DNA of 64,000 nucleotides from Bacillus sp. NTK034 (GTDB lineage: Bacteria > Bacillota > Bacilli > Bacillales > Cytobacillaceae), in contig NZ_JAFKOJ010000005.1 of NCBI RefSeq assembly GCF_017303275.1, forward strand, positions 62,001 through 126,000. The letters run 5' to 3'. Under the pieces are notes generated by a model. It did no database searches. It saw only the letters and a list, made by a program, of their open reading frames with translations, and was not told the origin of the DNA. This document shows, piece after piece, positions 25,473-34,695 of this stretch (its first letter is position 1; every line of letters starts with the position of its first letter). Both the position numbers and the translations under genes were made by a program.

Positions 25473-26507
25473 GTGAAAAAACAGATTGTCACATTAGCAG
25501 CCGCGGCTATGCTTTCTTCAGGTTTTGCAGCTAAGGCTTCGGCTGATACACATGTGGTGAAAAAGGGAGATACTTTATACCAATTAGCCATAAAATACAA
25601 AACCACTGTGACAGAGCTTAAATCTATTAACAAATTAAGTTCAGATTCCCTATATATTAATCAATCACTCCAAGTGCCCGGCACTGCAAATAGCGTTCCA
25701 TCTGTTAAACCGCCATCTCCGGCTATTCCAAGTGCAGCCAATACATATATAGTCAAATCAGGCGATTCTTTGTCTAAAATTGCTCTGAATCATAAAATCA
25801 GTTTAAAAGATTTAATGAGCTGGAATCAGCTTACTCATCATATTATTCATCCTGGACAAGTCTTAAAGGTTTCAAAAACAGCTTCAGGCAATAATGATAA
25901 GGAGCCTTCTGCCCCTGCACCTCCGCCAGCCACTGCACCTTCTGGAAGTTCTGGCAATTATACCGTTGTTAAAGGTGATACACTAAGCCTGATTGCCAGC
26001 AGAAATAATATAACCGTTCAGCAGGTAAAAGAATGGAACAAACTCAGTTCAGACCTAATTTTAATAGGACAAAAGCTCATAATAAGCGCAGCAGGCCTGA
26101 AGCCTTCAACTGAAAAACCCACTGAAGAAGTGAAGGAAGAAAATAGTTCTGTATCAACTGTATTGGCTGAGGCTCAAAAATATATCGGCGTCCCTTACAA
26201 GTGGGCAGGCACCGCTCCTGATGGATTTGACTGCAGCGGATTTATCTATTATGTACTGAATAAAACCGGATCCTCGCTGGGAAGGTATTCAACAGACGGC
26301 TACTACAGCCGCTCTTATTATATTAGTCAGCCTCAGCCCGGTGATTTAGTATTTTTCGAAAATACATACAGACAGGGCATTTCCCATATGGGCTTTTACC
26401 TGGGGAATAACCAGTTTATTCATGCCAGCTCCAATGGCGTGGAAATTACAAGCCTGGAAAATTCTTATTATAAGAAACATTTTGATGGATTTAAGAGATT
26501 TTATTAG
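25473..26507 (+). CDS. Secreted LysM-NlpC/P60 peptidoglycan endopeptidase
   Basis: D,L-endopeptidase of the LytE/LytF/CwlS type, about 344 residues. Signal peptide 1-24 (cleavage after ASA), then three LysM repeats (about 26-70, 88-132, 158-202; each with a VxxGDxLxxIA-like start) separated by Pro/Ser linkers, and a C-terminal NlpC/P60 domain (about 230-344). The catalytic Cys is in FDCSGFIYYV, His in GISHMGFYLG and the third polar residue in the FIHASS segment. The GTG at 25473 begins a clean signal peptide; the longer frame from 25428 has no ribosome binding site. It is one of the few plus-strand genes and carries its own terminator. It should cut stem peptides during growth or cell separation. 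Confidence 0.93.
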   Translation: MKKQIVTLAAAAMLSSGFAAKASADTHVVKKGDTLYQLAIKYKTTVTELKSINKLSSDSLYINQSLQVPGTANSVPSVKPPSPAIPSAANTYIVKSGDSLSKIALNHKISLKDLMSWNQLTHHIIHPGQVLKVSKTASGNNDKEPSAPAPPPATAPSGSSGNYTVVKGDTLSLIASRNNITVQQVKEWNKLSSDLILIGQKLIISAAGLKPSTEKPTEEVKEENSSVSTVLAEAQKYIGVPYKWAGTAPDGFDCSGFIYYVLNKTGSSLGRYSTDGYYSRSYYISQPQPGDLVFFENTYRQGISHMGFYLGNNQFIHASSNGVEITSLENSYYKKHFDGFKRFY

Positions 26508-26531
26508 GCACCTGATTCAGGTGTCTTTTTT
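26508..26531 (+). terminator. Terminator of the LysM-NlpC/P60 gene
   Basis: Hairpin GCACCTG-3-CAGGTGTC followed by TTTTTT on the plus strand, directly after the stop. Confidence 0.85.
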
Positions 26532-26534
26532 CAT

Positions 26535-26568
26535 TAAAAAAACCGCCGATGTAAAACACCGGCGGTTT
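26535..26568 (-). terminator. Terminator of the 5'-nucleotidase gene
   Basis: AAACCGCCG / CGGCGGTTT stem (11-base loop) followed by T7 on the minus strand; 75 bases past the nucleotidase stop and back to back with the plus-strand terminator. Confidence 0.83.
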
Positions 26569-26642
26569 CCTTGATAATGAAATGTTTGACCCAAACTGAA
26601 CTATCATTGGGAGGAATAGATAGGACGGGTTAAAATTGATTA

Positions 26643-28625
26643 CTAGTTCTGTACAATAAGCTTCTGAACATTTTCTATACCTCTAAGTTCTACCAATTTA
26701 CTCTGCTCAACAACTAATTCCTTCACTTCTGCACCGCTAAAGTCTATGATGATCGGCTCTTTCTTTGGTGTTACACGGACACTCACGTCCTTAAGGCCAT
26801 TGCCTTGCAAAACAGCAGAATTTTTGAGCCAGATGCCGTTTCTGATTTCTGCGGATTCTTCTACATTAATAAAAGAAACCTTGTTAACTACTAGCTTCTT
26901 CTTTTTATCATCAGTAAGATTATATTTCTTTTCAAAATCCAGCTCTGTTACTGGCGGCAGACTGTCAACATCTACAATGCGCCCTTCCACTGCTGGTGTG
27001 ATTGTGCCCAGGCTGGATAAGTGTTCGGCAAAGTTTTCCCAGTCGGAAAGTCCAAGATCTGTTACTCTGCCCTCCTGATAAGCTTTTGCGAAGACTGTAT
27101 AGCCATCTCCGCCTTTGGCAGTGAAGGCATTGGTAGCGATTGTGTATGTTTGATTATCCTGGATTTCTGTGTAAGTGCCCTGGTCATTTTTATAAGCGAT
27201 CGAAACTATTCGCTCACCTGCAGGCTTTGTGGAGTCAAATTCTGCTTTTGCACCGGACACATGCAGGAAGCCGCCGTTTTCCGCTGGATACTGACCTACA
27301 CTGATTTCAAAAGCATCTTTTAGTTCAGCTCCCGTCAGCTCCATAGTTGCTAATGTGTTGCCAAATGGAAGAACAGTAATCACTTCTCCAACAGTGATTG
27401 GCCCTGCATCAATGCCTGCACGAATACCTCCTCCATTTTGGAGAGCCATGATGACATTGCTGTTATACTGCTTGGCTTTTGCAAGCATGCCGTCTGTAAT
27501 TAGGTTTCCTAGCGCTGTTTCATTTTTCCGTACACTTGGTCCTGTGCTGTCTCCGCTTGTCCGCGGATTTTCGAGTGCAGTCACCGTTTCTGCGCCAATT
27601 TCTGTGTTCTTTAATTCCTCTATTTGTGAGGAGTATTTTTCAAGAAGCACTGCGGCATCAGGATCCTCTGCTTTATCCGATATTTTAACAAGCTCTCCAG
27701 CTTGCCCAATTACTGTGCCTGCCTCATCAAATTGTACATCCAGTGTTCCGAGATAATTATTGTACTGGCCGGCTTGAACAATGACAGTAGGGGCCTTTGC
27801 TGCTCCTGTTTCATCAGCTGCCACAACCACTGGCTCATTTAATTGCGTATGGCTATGCCCTCCAACAATCACATCGATCCCATCTACCTGAGCAGCCAAG
27901 GCTAAATCATTATCCACATTCGGATTATCATCATAACCAATATGAGTTACTGCTACAATTTTATTAATTCCCATGCCCTCGAAAGCTTTTACTGCTTTTT
28001 CTGCTTCTTCGATATAGTCTTCGAATGTAACATTACCCGGACTGGAAATACTGGCCGTTTCGGCTGTAGTCAAGCCAAAAAATCCTACCTTTTCACCGTT
28101 AACCTCTTTGATGATGCCATTATATATTTTTCCATTAGCAGGTTCGCTTGAAATAACATCACTGAACAAGCCCTGCAGGCTTGCATCTTCAGAAAAATCT
28201 ATGTTTGAACTGACAAATGGGAATTGTGCACCTTTTACAAAGTCAGCCAGCGCTTTGTGCCCCTCCGCACTTGAACCTAAGTCGAATTCATGATTTCCGA
28301 AAGTCATAATGTCATAGCCCATCAGGTTCATAAATTCCAGGTCAGCTTGTCCAAGGAATTTATTAAAATATAACGTTCCGGAAAAAACATCTCCTGCATC
28401 AACAAGCAGGGCATCCGGATTAGCTTCTCTTACTTCCTTTACTGCCGTCACTTTTTTAGCGGCGCTGTCCATATTGGCGTGTGAGTCATTGGTATGCATT
28501 AATGATAGTGTAAAATCTGCAGCTGATGATTCATTTGCTGAAACCAAACCTGCCGGAACGGCTGTAGAGATGGTTAATGCTGATGATAAGGTTAAAGCAG
28601 ATAATACTTTAATAGGCAATTTCAT
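26643..28625 (-). CDS. Secreted 5'-nucleotidase / cyclic phosphodiesterase
   Basis: Extracellular metallophosphoesterase of the UshA/YfkN family, 660 residues. Signal peptide (about 1-30, ANES boundary), metallophosphatase domain (about 38-300) with MHTNDSHANMD, DAGD, GNHEFDLG and GGHSHTQ metal motifs, then the 5'-nucleotidase C-terminal substrate domain (about 330-530; ALGNLITDGM, NGGGIRAGI, AKGGDGYTVF). The last 75 residues form an extra module shared with the downstream-oriented neighbour at 28705-31485. It should release nucleosides and phosphate outside the cell. ATG 28625 follows GAAAGGAG. No sortase signal is seen. It follows the big nuclease gene by 79 bases, across a hairpin. Confidence 0.92.
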   Translation of the reverse strand: MKLPIKVLSALTLSSALTISTAVPAGLVSANESSAADFTLSLMHTNDSHANMDSAAKKVTAVKEVREANPDALLVDAGDVFSGTLYFNKFLGQADLEFMNLMGYDIMTFGNHEFDLGSSAEGHKALADFVKGAQFPFVSSNIDFSEDASLQGLFSDVISSEPANGKIYNGIIKEVNGEKVGFFGLTTAETASISSPGNVTFEDYIEEAEKAVKAFEGMGINKIVAVTHIGYDDNPNVDNDLALAAQVDGIDVIVGGHSHTQLNEPVVVAADETGAAKAPTVIVQAGQYNNYLGTLDVQFDEAGTVIGQAGELVKISDKAEDPDAAVLLEKYSSQIEELKNTEIGAETVTALENPRTSGDSTGPSVRKNETALGNLITDGMLAKAKQYNSNVIMALQNGGGIRAGIDAGPITVGEVITVLPFGNTLATMELTGAELKDAFEISVGQYPAENGGFLHVSGAKAEFDSTKPAGERIVSIAYKNDQGTYTEIQDNQTYTIATNAFTAKGGDGYTVFAKAYQEGRVTDLGLSDWENFAEHLSSLGTITPAVEGRIVDVDSLPPVTELDFEKKYNLTDDKKKKLVVNKVSFINVEESAEIRNGIWLKNSAVLQGNGLKDVSVRVTPKKEPIIIDFSGAEVKELVVEQSKLVELRGIENVQKLIVQN

Positions 28626-28673
28626 AAAAACTGCTCCTTTCAGGGTGAATTGTTTTATAAAGTGAGAGATTGA

Positions 28674-28698
28674 AAGCCGGAGTATTAAACTCCGGCTT
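28674..28698 (-). terminator. Intercistronic hairpin between nuclease and nucleotidase genes
   Basis: Perfect 10-bp stem AAGCCGGAGT / ACTCCGGCTT, loop 5, but only a weak T tract follows. It may terminate partially, allowing some read-through into the nucleotidase gene. Confidence 0.6.
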
Positions 28699-28704
28699 CA
28701 ACTT

Positions 28705-31485
28705 CTATGATGCTTCCTCTTCCTCATATGGAGACTCTATTTCCTCCCCATCCGAATCTTTGAAAATAATATGAGACGGATTCGCTTTTTTCCCAAGTGT
28801 CCATTTCTGTACATTTTTGGCACCGCGGATTTCTGAGACTTTGCTGCTTTCGATCATGACTTCTTTAATTTCTGATCCTGTTAGATCGACAATTGCTCCT
28901 TTGTTGGCAGAGCTAATGACCACTTTTGTATTTTTCAGGCCTTCTCCTTTAACTGCTGCTGATTTCTTCAGCCATAGACCTTGCGAGAGGCTGGATGTTC
29001 CATCCATTACTACCAAAGCATTATGTGGTCCAACCACGAATTTCTTCGCATGGTAGTTTACTAGATTGAAAACATGATCATATTTAGGCTCTTCCGGTTT
29101 AACTGCCGGCTTTAAGCTTGTCTGAATCATGACAGGGTCATGGTCACTTGCCCGGCCATGCTCTTCCATGAAGCCTGAGTTGATGTGAAGAATATCGACT
29201 TCTGTTTTCTTGGCGAGGTTGTTGGATACTAAAATGTGATCCAGAACCTGCGCATTTCCCTGGTAGTTATACGTATAGCGCTCTTCTAGCTGCACTTTTT
29301 CGATCATGTTTGTTAATTCATCGCCCTTTAAAGCCTTTAAAGGATTGGAGAATTCAAAATCGTTAAAGTCACCAAGCAGGACGATATTGGCATTTGGGTC
29401 TTCCGCTTTGACATCCTTTACAAAACCGTTAACCACGTTAGCGATTTTCATGCGCTGAATTTCACTGTTTAAGACAGGGGGCTGCACTTTTCCGAATAAC
29501 GGAAGATCTCCGCCTTTCGAGTTAAAATGGTTGGCCACGACAATTACGCTTTCCCCCTGGAATTCGAACTGGGCCGCCAGTGCTTTGCGGCTATCTTCAA
29601 ATGCTTCATTTGTTGGATCAATGCGTCCCGGGTTTAGCGTCAATTTGCCATTTTCAAAATCAACTGCATCAGTTGCAGAGCCCTTTTCACCTTCGGATAA
29701 TGTTACCCTTTCAGCGTTATAAAGGAAGCCCACACGGATGTTTCCTCCCGGCTGGCCGCCATCCTGTTTATCTTCTGGAGCGATGTCAGTATATGTGTAA
29801 GCTGGACCGCCCAGTTCTTTTATTTTTTCAATTAATAATGCTGCACTTAGATCTGCTTCTGTTGTGCCGCTATCCGTTGGCCCGTCATTATCCTGAACCT
29901 CTGTCAGACCAATGATATCCGGCTGCTTCATATTATCAACAATAGCTTCTGCTAATCTCGTAACCTTTTCAGCATCCGTTTTGGTTGAGAAGTTTTCAAC
30001 ATTATAAGATGCGATGGTTAATTGATCCTCTTCAGGAATAAGACTTGTTTCCTCTCTTACTGCAGGGCCTTCTACAAATTCTGGCAATGAGTCTGCATCA
30101 CTTAACACTTTATAGTTGCTGAAGCCGTAGCTGACAACCCCCTGGACACTGCCGTTGAAGCTGTCGCCCATTTTAGCTGCAAAATTTTCATCATTAATAT
30201 CAATAGTGATCCTCTCAGGGTTAAAATCATTTTCCGAGATGCGAAGGCCGCCTGCTGTTGTGTTTGTTTCCACATCTTCCGGAACGACTATAAGCTCACC
30301 GTATTTTTGCGGTGCCACCACTTTAGGGTTGTCCACTTGAACAAGCATGCCTTCCAGGCTTTCATAAAAATCAATGCCGTCCTGCTCCGGATCAAACTCC
30401 CCAAAGCTGTCATCATCGATCACTTCAGTTGGCAGGTTCTCATTATTCAGAGTGACTGGAGCAGGAAGCTCCTGGCCTGAAGCAATTTTATTAATTGCTG
30501 AAGCATTAATTTCGGTGACTGGCAAATCTGTCTCCAGTTTTTCAGCATATCCGTCAAGCACCCATTCTTTCACCTGGCCAGAAACGGATACCACATCTCC
30601 AACAGATACACCATGTCCCTTTTTATAAACCAGGATTCCTTCAGAAGTTCTCTCATCATCGTCAGGCTGCTGATCCTGCATGTAGAAATTGCTGCTGTCT
30701 ACCACCTTGGTGACAATTCCTTCAACGTCTGAAACCTGCTGGTTGGCATATTGGGAATAGTGTCCCACACCCTGGATATCATGAATGTGCAAACCTTCAA
30801 GCCCAATCATGTATTGAAATACAGACACCTTGCTGTCAGTTAAGCCTTCTTTTACAGCTATGGCTTTAATAGTTGTCTCATCATTAATGACGATTGGATT
30901 AGAATATACTTCGCTTTCAGCCGTTGGCTCTGATCCATCAACTGTATAATGGATTGCAGCGCCATCAGTGGAGGTTGATAGTTCAACTGCCGTTCCAGCT
31001 TTAACTGGTCCTGCTTCAGGGGAAGCTGTAACCGCTGATACCTGAGGTGTACCCGTATCTTCTGCAAACGTGTAAGCTGTTGGGCTTTTTAAACCTGGAA
31101 CTGTAAAGTATGCTTCAAGTGAGCCTGTAATTTGTACTTTCTTCCCAAGGTTCTCCGGGTTATCTGCTAAATTCAGCTCTGCCCTTATAGAATTATTCGG
31201 CAATTGAACCGGAAGTATTTTACTTGGGTCTGTTTCACTTGCGGAATCTGCAATTGCCAAATTTGTTTCAACCGCGAATGGAGCATTATGTGTATATTTC
31301 GGTCCATTTGCTGTCGTTCCTACAATATATCCTTCAACTGTCGCTGTACCGTTATTATTGGCTATTGCTTCTGCCACAGACTTCACTTCTTCTGCACCAG
31401 CCGTGGCAAAAGGACTGAATAGACTAAGAATCAAAGCAAAAACACTAATAAAGCTCAGTAACTTTATGCGCTGCTTACCAATCAT
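28705..31485 (-). CDS. Large secreted endonuclease/exonuclease/phosphatase-fold nuclease
   Basis: Extracellular nuclease of 926 residues, similar in architecture to B. subtilis YhcR-type exonucleases. Signal peptide (about 1-31), an OB-fold-like DUF6359 region (about 35-140), a chitobiase C-terminal-like beta domain (about 150-225; HYTVDGSEPT), a second OB-like nuclease-associated region (about 235-470), the EEP catalytic domain (about 485-800) with IASYNVENFS, GLTEVQD, ANHFNSKGGD, LLGDFNDF and SDHDPV motifs, then a C-terminal module of about 80 residues also found in the nucleotidase at 26643-28625. It would degrade extracellular nucleic acids, with the neighbour dephosphorylating the products. 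ATG 31485 follows AGGAG. A cre-like site sits just before it. Confidence 0.9.
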   Translation of the reverse strand: MIGKQRIKLLSFISVFALILSLFSPFATAGAEEVKSVAEAIANNNGTATVEGYIVGTTANGPKYTHNAPFAVETNLAIADSASETDPSKILPVQLPNNSIRAELNLADNPENLGKKVQITGSLEAYFTVPGLKSPTAYTFAEDTGTPQVSAVTASPEAGPVKAGTAVELSTSTDGAAIHYTVDGSEPTAESEVYSNPIVINDETTIKAIAVKEGLTDSKVSVFQYMIGLEGLHIHDIQGVGHYSQYANQQVSDVEGIVTKVVDSSNFYMQDQQPDDDERTSEGILVYKKGHGVSVGDVVSVSGQVKEWVLDGYAEKLETDLPVTEINASAINKIASGQELPAPVTLNNENLPTEVIDDDSFGEFDPEQDGIDFYESLEGMLVQVDNPKVVAPQKYGELIVVPEDVETNTTAGGLRISENDFNPERITIDINDENFAAKMGDSFNGSVQGVVSYGFSNYKVLSDADSLPEFVEGPAVREETSLIPEEDQLTIASYNVENFSTKTDAEKVTRLAEAIVDNMKQPDIIGLTEVQDNDGPTDSGTTEADLSAALLIEKIKELGGPAYTYTDIAPEDKQDGGQPGGNIRVGFLYNAERVTLSEGEKGSATDAVDFENGKLTLNPGRIDPTNEAFEDSRKALAAQFEFQGESVIVVANHFNSKGGDLPLFGKVQPPVLNSEIQRMKIANVVNGFVKDVKAEDPNANIVLLGDFNDFEFSNPLKALKGDELTNMIEKVQLEERYTYNYQGNAQVLDHILVSNNLAKKTEVDILHINSGFMEEHGRASDHDPVMIQTSLKPAVKPEEPKYDHVFNLVNYHAKKFVVGPHNALVVMDGTSSLSQGLWLKKSAAVKGEGLKNTKVVISSANKGAIVDLTGSEIKEVMIESSKVSEIRGAKNVQKWTLGKKANPSHIIFKDSDGEEIESPYEEEEAS

Positions 31486-31508
31486 GTAATCCTCTCCTAT
31501 TTCCTTAT

Positions 31509-31522
31509 TTTAAACGTTTACA
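31509..31522 (-). promoter_or_regulatory. cre-like site near the nuclease gene
   Basis: Minus strand TGTAAACGTTTAAA, one base from the consensus end (CA to AA) and otherwise a full match; 24 bases upstream of the start codon, a position that would block transcription. Confidence 0.55.
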
Positions 31523-31804
31523 TAAGACTACCATTCTAGTAAATCACTCATCTTTTAGGCATACAATCTGATATTTGTAAAAATTGAGTAAATAAGTAAA
31601 AACGGGTAAATTATCACGCTCTCCAATCAGGAAAAAAGACCTTTAAAAGAACAGATCACCACTCTATATGTACTATGTTTATAGAGTTTTTCCAGACAAA
31701 TCATAATAAAAGAAATTTTAAGGCGGGAATTGAAAAAATTAGATAATAATAGTCCCCTTTTACTATGAGTATTACGAGTTCCGAAATACTTGAAAACTGA
31801 AGGA

Positions 31805-31880
31805 GTCTATTGCAGGATTTCAATTCTATTTGCAAACATGGTGTTCTAACTGCAGTTTTCTTCATCTATTTGCATCATAT
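31805..31880. repeat. Array D: four TATTTGCA-like units with a 20-bp period
   Basis: The C of TGC falls at 31813, 31833, 31853 and 31873, each step exactly 20. Two units read TCTATTTGCA in full (before 31833 and 31873) and two are degenerate. The array has the same orientation as array C. It lies about 70 bases past the terminator of the chemoreceptor at 32003. The remainder of 31523-31945 shows no gene. Confidence 0.75.
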
Positions 31881-31939
31881 ACAACTCAACAACATCGCCC
31901 AAACAAAAAAGAAAACTTGCATCTCACATAGCTATCTAA

Positions 31940-31978
31940 AAATAGCTAAAACCTTGCCGCAGATAAACAGCAAGGTTT
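31940..31978 (-). terminator. Terminator of the chemoreceptor gene at 32003
   Basis: AAACCTTGC / GCAAGGTTT stem followed on the minus strand by TAGCTATTTTT, 25 bases past the stop. Confidence 0.75.
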
Positions 31979-32002
31979 CAATTTCTTATTTTGGGGCTTA
32001 AC

Positions 32003-33766
32003 CTATATCTTAAATACCTTCACCATATCATTAAGCCCATCAGCAAGTTCAGACAGTCGTTTCGAACTTCCTGTCACTTCTTCCATAGAGCTGTTCGTTT
32101 GCTGGATGGATGCTGCAATCTGCTCAATACCAGCAGCAGATTCCTCTGATATGGCTGCTATGTCTTCGATTGATTGGCTGACCTTCGTGCTGTTTTCAGT
32201 AATTTGCGAGAGTTGCTGTGTAACTGCCTGCAGACGGTTGACCATATCTGTAACTGCCCCATTAATTTGATGGAAGGTTCCTTCTGTCACTCTCATTTGT
32301 TCTGTTCCTTTTGTGACCTCTCCGTATCCGTTTTGAAGTGATATGACAACATCATTGGATTCATCTTTTATCCCGGTTACGATCATTGTAATATCTGAGA
32401 CAGAATGCGATACTTGCTCAGCCAGTTTACGCACTTCTTCCGCTACGACAGAGAATCCCTTGCCGTGTTCTCCGGCCCGTGCAGCCTCAATGGCCGCATT
32501 TAACGCTAGAAGGTTGGTTTGATCTGCAATTTCCTTAATGACGGAGATGAGCTTGGCGATTTCCTGTGACTGTTTATCAAGACCCTGGACTTTTTCAACT
32601 GCTCTCTTAACAATTTGATCAATCGTATTCATTTGCTGTATGGAGGTGGTCATTGCCTTGTTTCCTTCTGATGTTAAACACAAGACTTCTTCTGACAGGT
32701 TTGAAACCTGTCCGCTGTTTTCATTGGCTGTTCTTATGTACTCGACAAATTCATTCATGGCCTCGGATAAATCTGAAGCTGAACTCGCCTGCGTCTCAGA
32801 ACCGGATGATAATTCCTGCATTGTAGATGCTACCTGGCTCGTTCCCTCTGTCACCTCGTTTGAAGACTGATTCAACTCTTCGCTGTGGCTGCTTACTTCA
32901 TCCGATGCTTTTACAACATCTTGAATGATCTTTCTGAGATTTGCTGCCATGCCATTAACACCCTTGCTTAATTGGCCGATTTCATCCTTTGCTGTTATAG
33001 CAAGGTCTTCAGCAGAGAGATCATTATTAGCGATTCTTTTGACATGTGCTGAAATCGCTTCAATATGTTTAGACACCCGATTACTGAATATATAAGCGAT
33101 AATACCAGCCGCCAGCAATAAAATGCCAATAATAATGAGTTGGTTTCTTACATTTTTAATCATTTCCTGTTTATAATACTGCTCTGTTTCCGCTACTATG
33201 GAATCTATATCATCCAAATAGTTTCCTGTACTGACTACATAGTCCCAGGGCTCAAACAGTTTGGAGTAAACACGCTTTTTTACCAGTCCCTCTGTTCCCG
33301 GCTTTTCCCACATATACTCGGAAAATCCATCGTTATCAGCTGCTGAAAGGATATTTTTTATTAAATAGGTGCCGTCGGGGTCCTGGATTTCCAGCCGGTT
33401 TGATCCTTCAGCATCTGGTGTAATAGGATGTGCCACAAGATTGCCCTCCGTATCATCAATCCAAAAATAACCCGATTCTCCATACCTGAGTTCTTTTATT
33501 AGCTCTCCACCAAGTGATTTCGCTTCAGCTTCTGATAATTCTCCTGATTGATATTTTTCATACGCATAATTCAAAAGCGAATAAGCAGATTCCACCTGGT
33601 TTCTGACATTGGCATCATAATCCTTAATCAAATTTTCTTTGAAGTTCTTTAACTGGATGCTGTTGCTATTGATGGCAGTGATGATATTATACGAGCTGAC
33701 TGTACCTGCCAATATCACAAAAATCGCCAAGAATACCAGCAATAGCTTGTGTTTAAATTTCCTCAC
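32003..33766 (-). CDS. Methyl-accepting chemotaxis protein with a Cache_2-type sensor
   Basis: Receptor of 587 residues: TM1 about 8-30, extracellular single Cache domain (about 32-200; [16 protein letters not shown] is typical of Cache_2), TM2 about 205-228, HAMP, then the signalling hairpin with [20 protein letters not shown] near 425. GTG 33766 with AAAGGGGA some distance upstream. A sigma-D-like promoter is at 33828-33854. Cache_2 receptors usually sense small organic acids; the ligand here is unknown. It is monocistronic. Confidence 0.92.
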   Translation of the reverse strand: MRKFKHKLLLVFLAIFVILAGTVSSYNIITAINSNSIQLKNFKENLIKDYDANVRNQVESAYSLLNYAYEKYQSGELSEAEAKSLGGELIKELRYGESGYFWIDDTEGNLVAHPITPDAEGSNRLEIQDPDGTYLIKNILSAADNDGFSEYMWEKPGTEGLVKKRVYSKLFEPWDYVVSTGNYLDDIDSIVAETEQYYKQEMIKNVRNQLIIIGILLLAAGIIAYIFSNRVSKHIEAISAHVKRIANNDLSAEDLAITAKDEIGQLSKGVNGMAANLRKIIQDVVKASDEVSSHSEELNQSSNEVTEGTSQVASTMQELSSGSETQASSASDLSEAMNEFVEYIRTANENSGQVSNLSEEVLCLTSEGNKAMTTSIQQMNTIDQIVKRAVEKVQGLDKQSQEIAKLISVIKEIADQTNLLALNAAIEAARAGEHGKGFSVVAEEVRKLAEQVSHSVSDITMIVTGIKDESNDVVISLQNGYGEVTKGTEQMRVTEGTFHQINGAVTDMVNRLQAVTQQLSQITENSTKVSQSIEDIAAISEESAAGIEQIAASIQQTNSSMEEVTGSSKRLSELADGLNDMVKVFKI

Positions 33767-33827
33767 TTTCTGACTGTCCCCTTTTCTTCTGTTTTATAAC
33801 AAATATCAATAATATGCTCCTCTTAGT

Positions 33828-33854
33828 ATATCGACTCATTCACGCTTTAAATTA
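33828..33854 (-). promoter_or_regulatory. Sigma-D-like promoter of a chemoreceptor gene
   Basis: GTCGATAT (33828-33835) preceded after 15 bases by TAAT (33851-33854), near the sigma-D pattern. The same -10 octamer occurs at 3013-3020. Confidence 0.5.
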
Positions 33855-33885
33855 ATAAATTACTGAAAAATTAATCAATATCCCC

Positions 33886-33920
33886 CAAAAAAAAAAAGAA
33901 CCTCCACCTGGGAGATTCTC
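33886..33920 (-). terminator. Terminator of the LysM-3D protein gene
   Basis: AGAATCTCC / GGAGGTTCT hairpin (one mismatch) followed by eleven T on the minus strand, just after the stop at 33931. Confidence 0.88.
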
Positions 33921-33930
33921 TTAAATTCTA

Positions 33931-34497
33931 TTACTTATAAACCTTTATAGTCACTGTCTTGCTTCCCCATTGAAGCGCACGCTGCTTGTTTGGGATAAAA
34001 ACATCAATTTTGTTTCCTCTTACTGCTGAGCCTTTGTCCCCTGCAATCGCCTCTCCATAGCCAGGCACATATACTTTTGACCCTAGTGGAATAACCTTTG
34101 GATCTACTGAAATAACTTTTGCATTCGGGTTCTTCTTCAGGTTGATTCCTGTATAAGTAATGCCGCTGCAGCCTTTGCAGCTGGCAGTGTAGGCAGTCGC
34201 TTTCACTGTAATTTCTTTATAGGCTTTCGTTGATGCAGCCTTTACAGCTGTCTTTTTAGGTGCTGCAGCTTTTGCGGAAGCTCCGGAAATCTTTAGAACC
34301 TGCTTTGGTTTGATATTATCTGAAGTTAGTTTATTCCATGATTTAATTTGCTGTACAGTAACTTTATGTTTTTTAGAGATAGCCCAAAGCGTATCTCCTT
34401 GTTTAACTGTATACGTATTTCCAGCGGCTGAAGTGACATTGGAAAATCCAAACGATAGAAAAACAGCTGTTACCAGATAGATTACTAGTTTTTTCAT
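33931..34497 (-). CDS. Secreted LysM-3D domain wall protein, YocH-like
   Basis: 188 residues: signal peptide (about 1-24), one LysM repeat (about 28-71; YTVKQGDTLWAISKKH), an Ala/Lys linker and a C-terminal 3D domain (about 92-187) with its three Asp residues seen in VISVDPKVIPLG, IAGDKGSAV and KIDVFIPN. It resembles B. subtilis YocH, a muralytic protein of the lytic-transglycosylase-like 3D/MltA fold, under WalRK control there. No exact WalR box was found in the 200 bases upstream. ATG 34497 follows AAGGAG. Confidence 0.88.
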   Translation of the reverse strand: MKKLVIYLVTAVFLSFGFSNVTSAAGNTYTVKQGDTLWAISKKHKVTVQQIKSWNKLTSDNIKPKQVLKISGASAKAAAPKKTAVKAASTKAYKEITVKATAYTASCKGCSGITYTGINLKKNPNAKVISVDPKVIPLGSKVYVPGYGEAIAGDKGSAVRGNKIDVFIPNKQRALQWGSKTVTIKVYK

Positions 34498-34656
34498 GAT
34501 ATCTCCTTTATGTCCCTTGATAGGAACATATTAACACCATAAGATAACAGAAAGGTTTCAGTAAAACTCTTTTTATGTTACAGATTAGATGGTATTTAAT
34601 ATATTTGTAATATAAATTACCAGATTTTCATTCTAACTTTCCAACAGAACTAAATA

Positions 34657-34691
34657 AGGCACCTTTTCCCGCTTGAACAGGAAAGGTGCCT
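34657..34691 (-). terminator. Terminator of the SleB-like gene
   Basis: Ten-base stem AGGCACCTTT / AAAGGTGCCT; the minus-strand tail TTATTTAG is only moderately T-rich. It lies 4 bases past the stop. Confidence 0.72.
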
Positions 34692-34695
34692 CAAT

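Noticed and set aside
34498-34640. WalR box before the YocH-like gene
   Set aside because: TGTAAC- and TGTTAT-like words occur but not as a direct pair with 5-base spacing.
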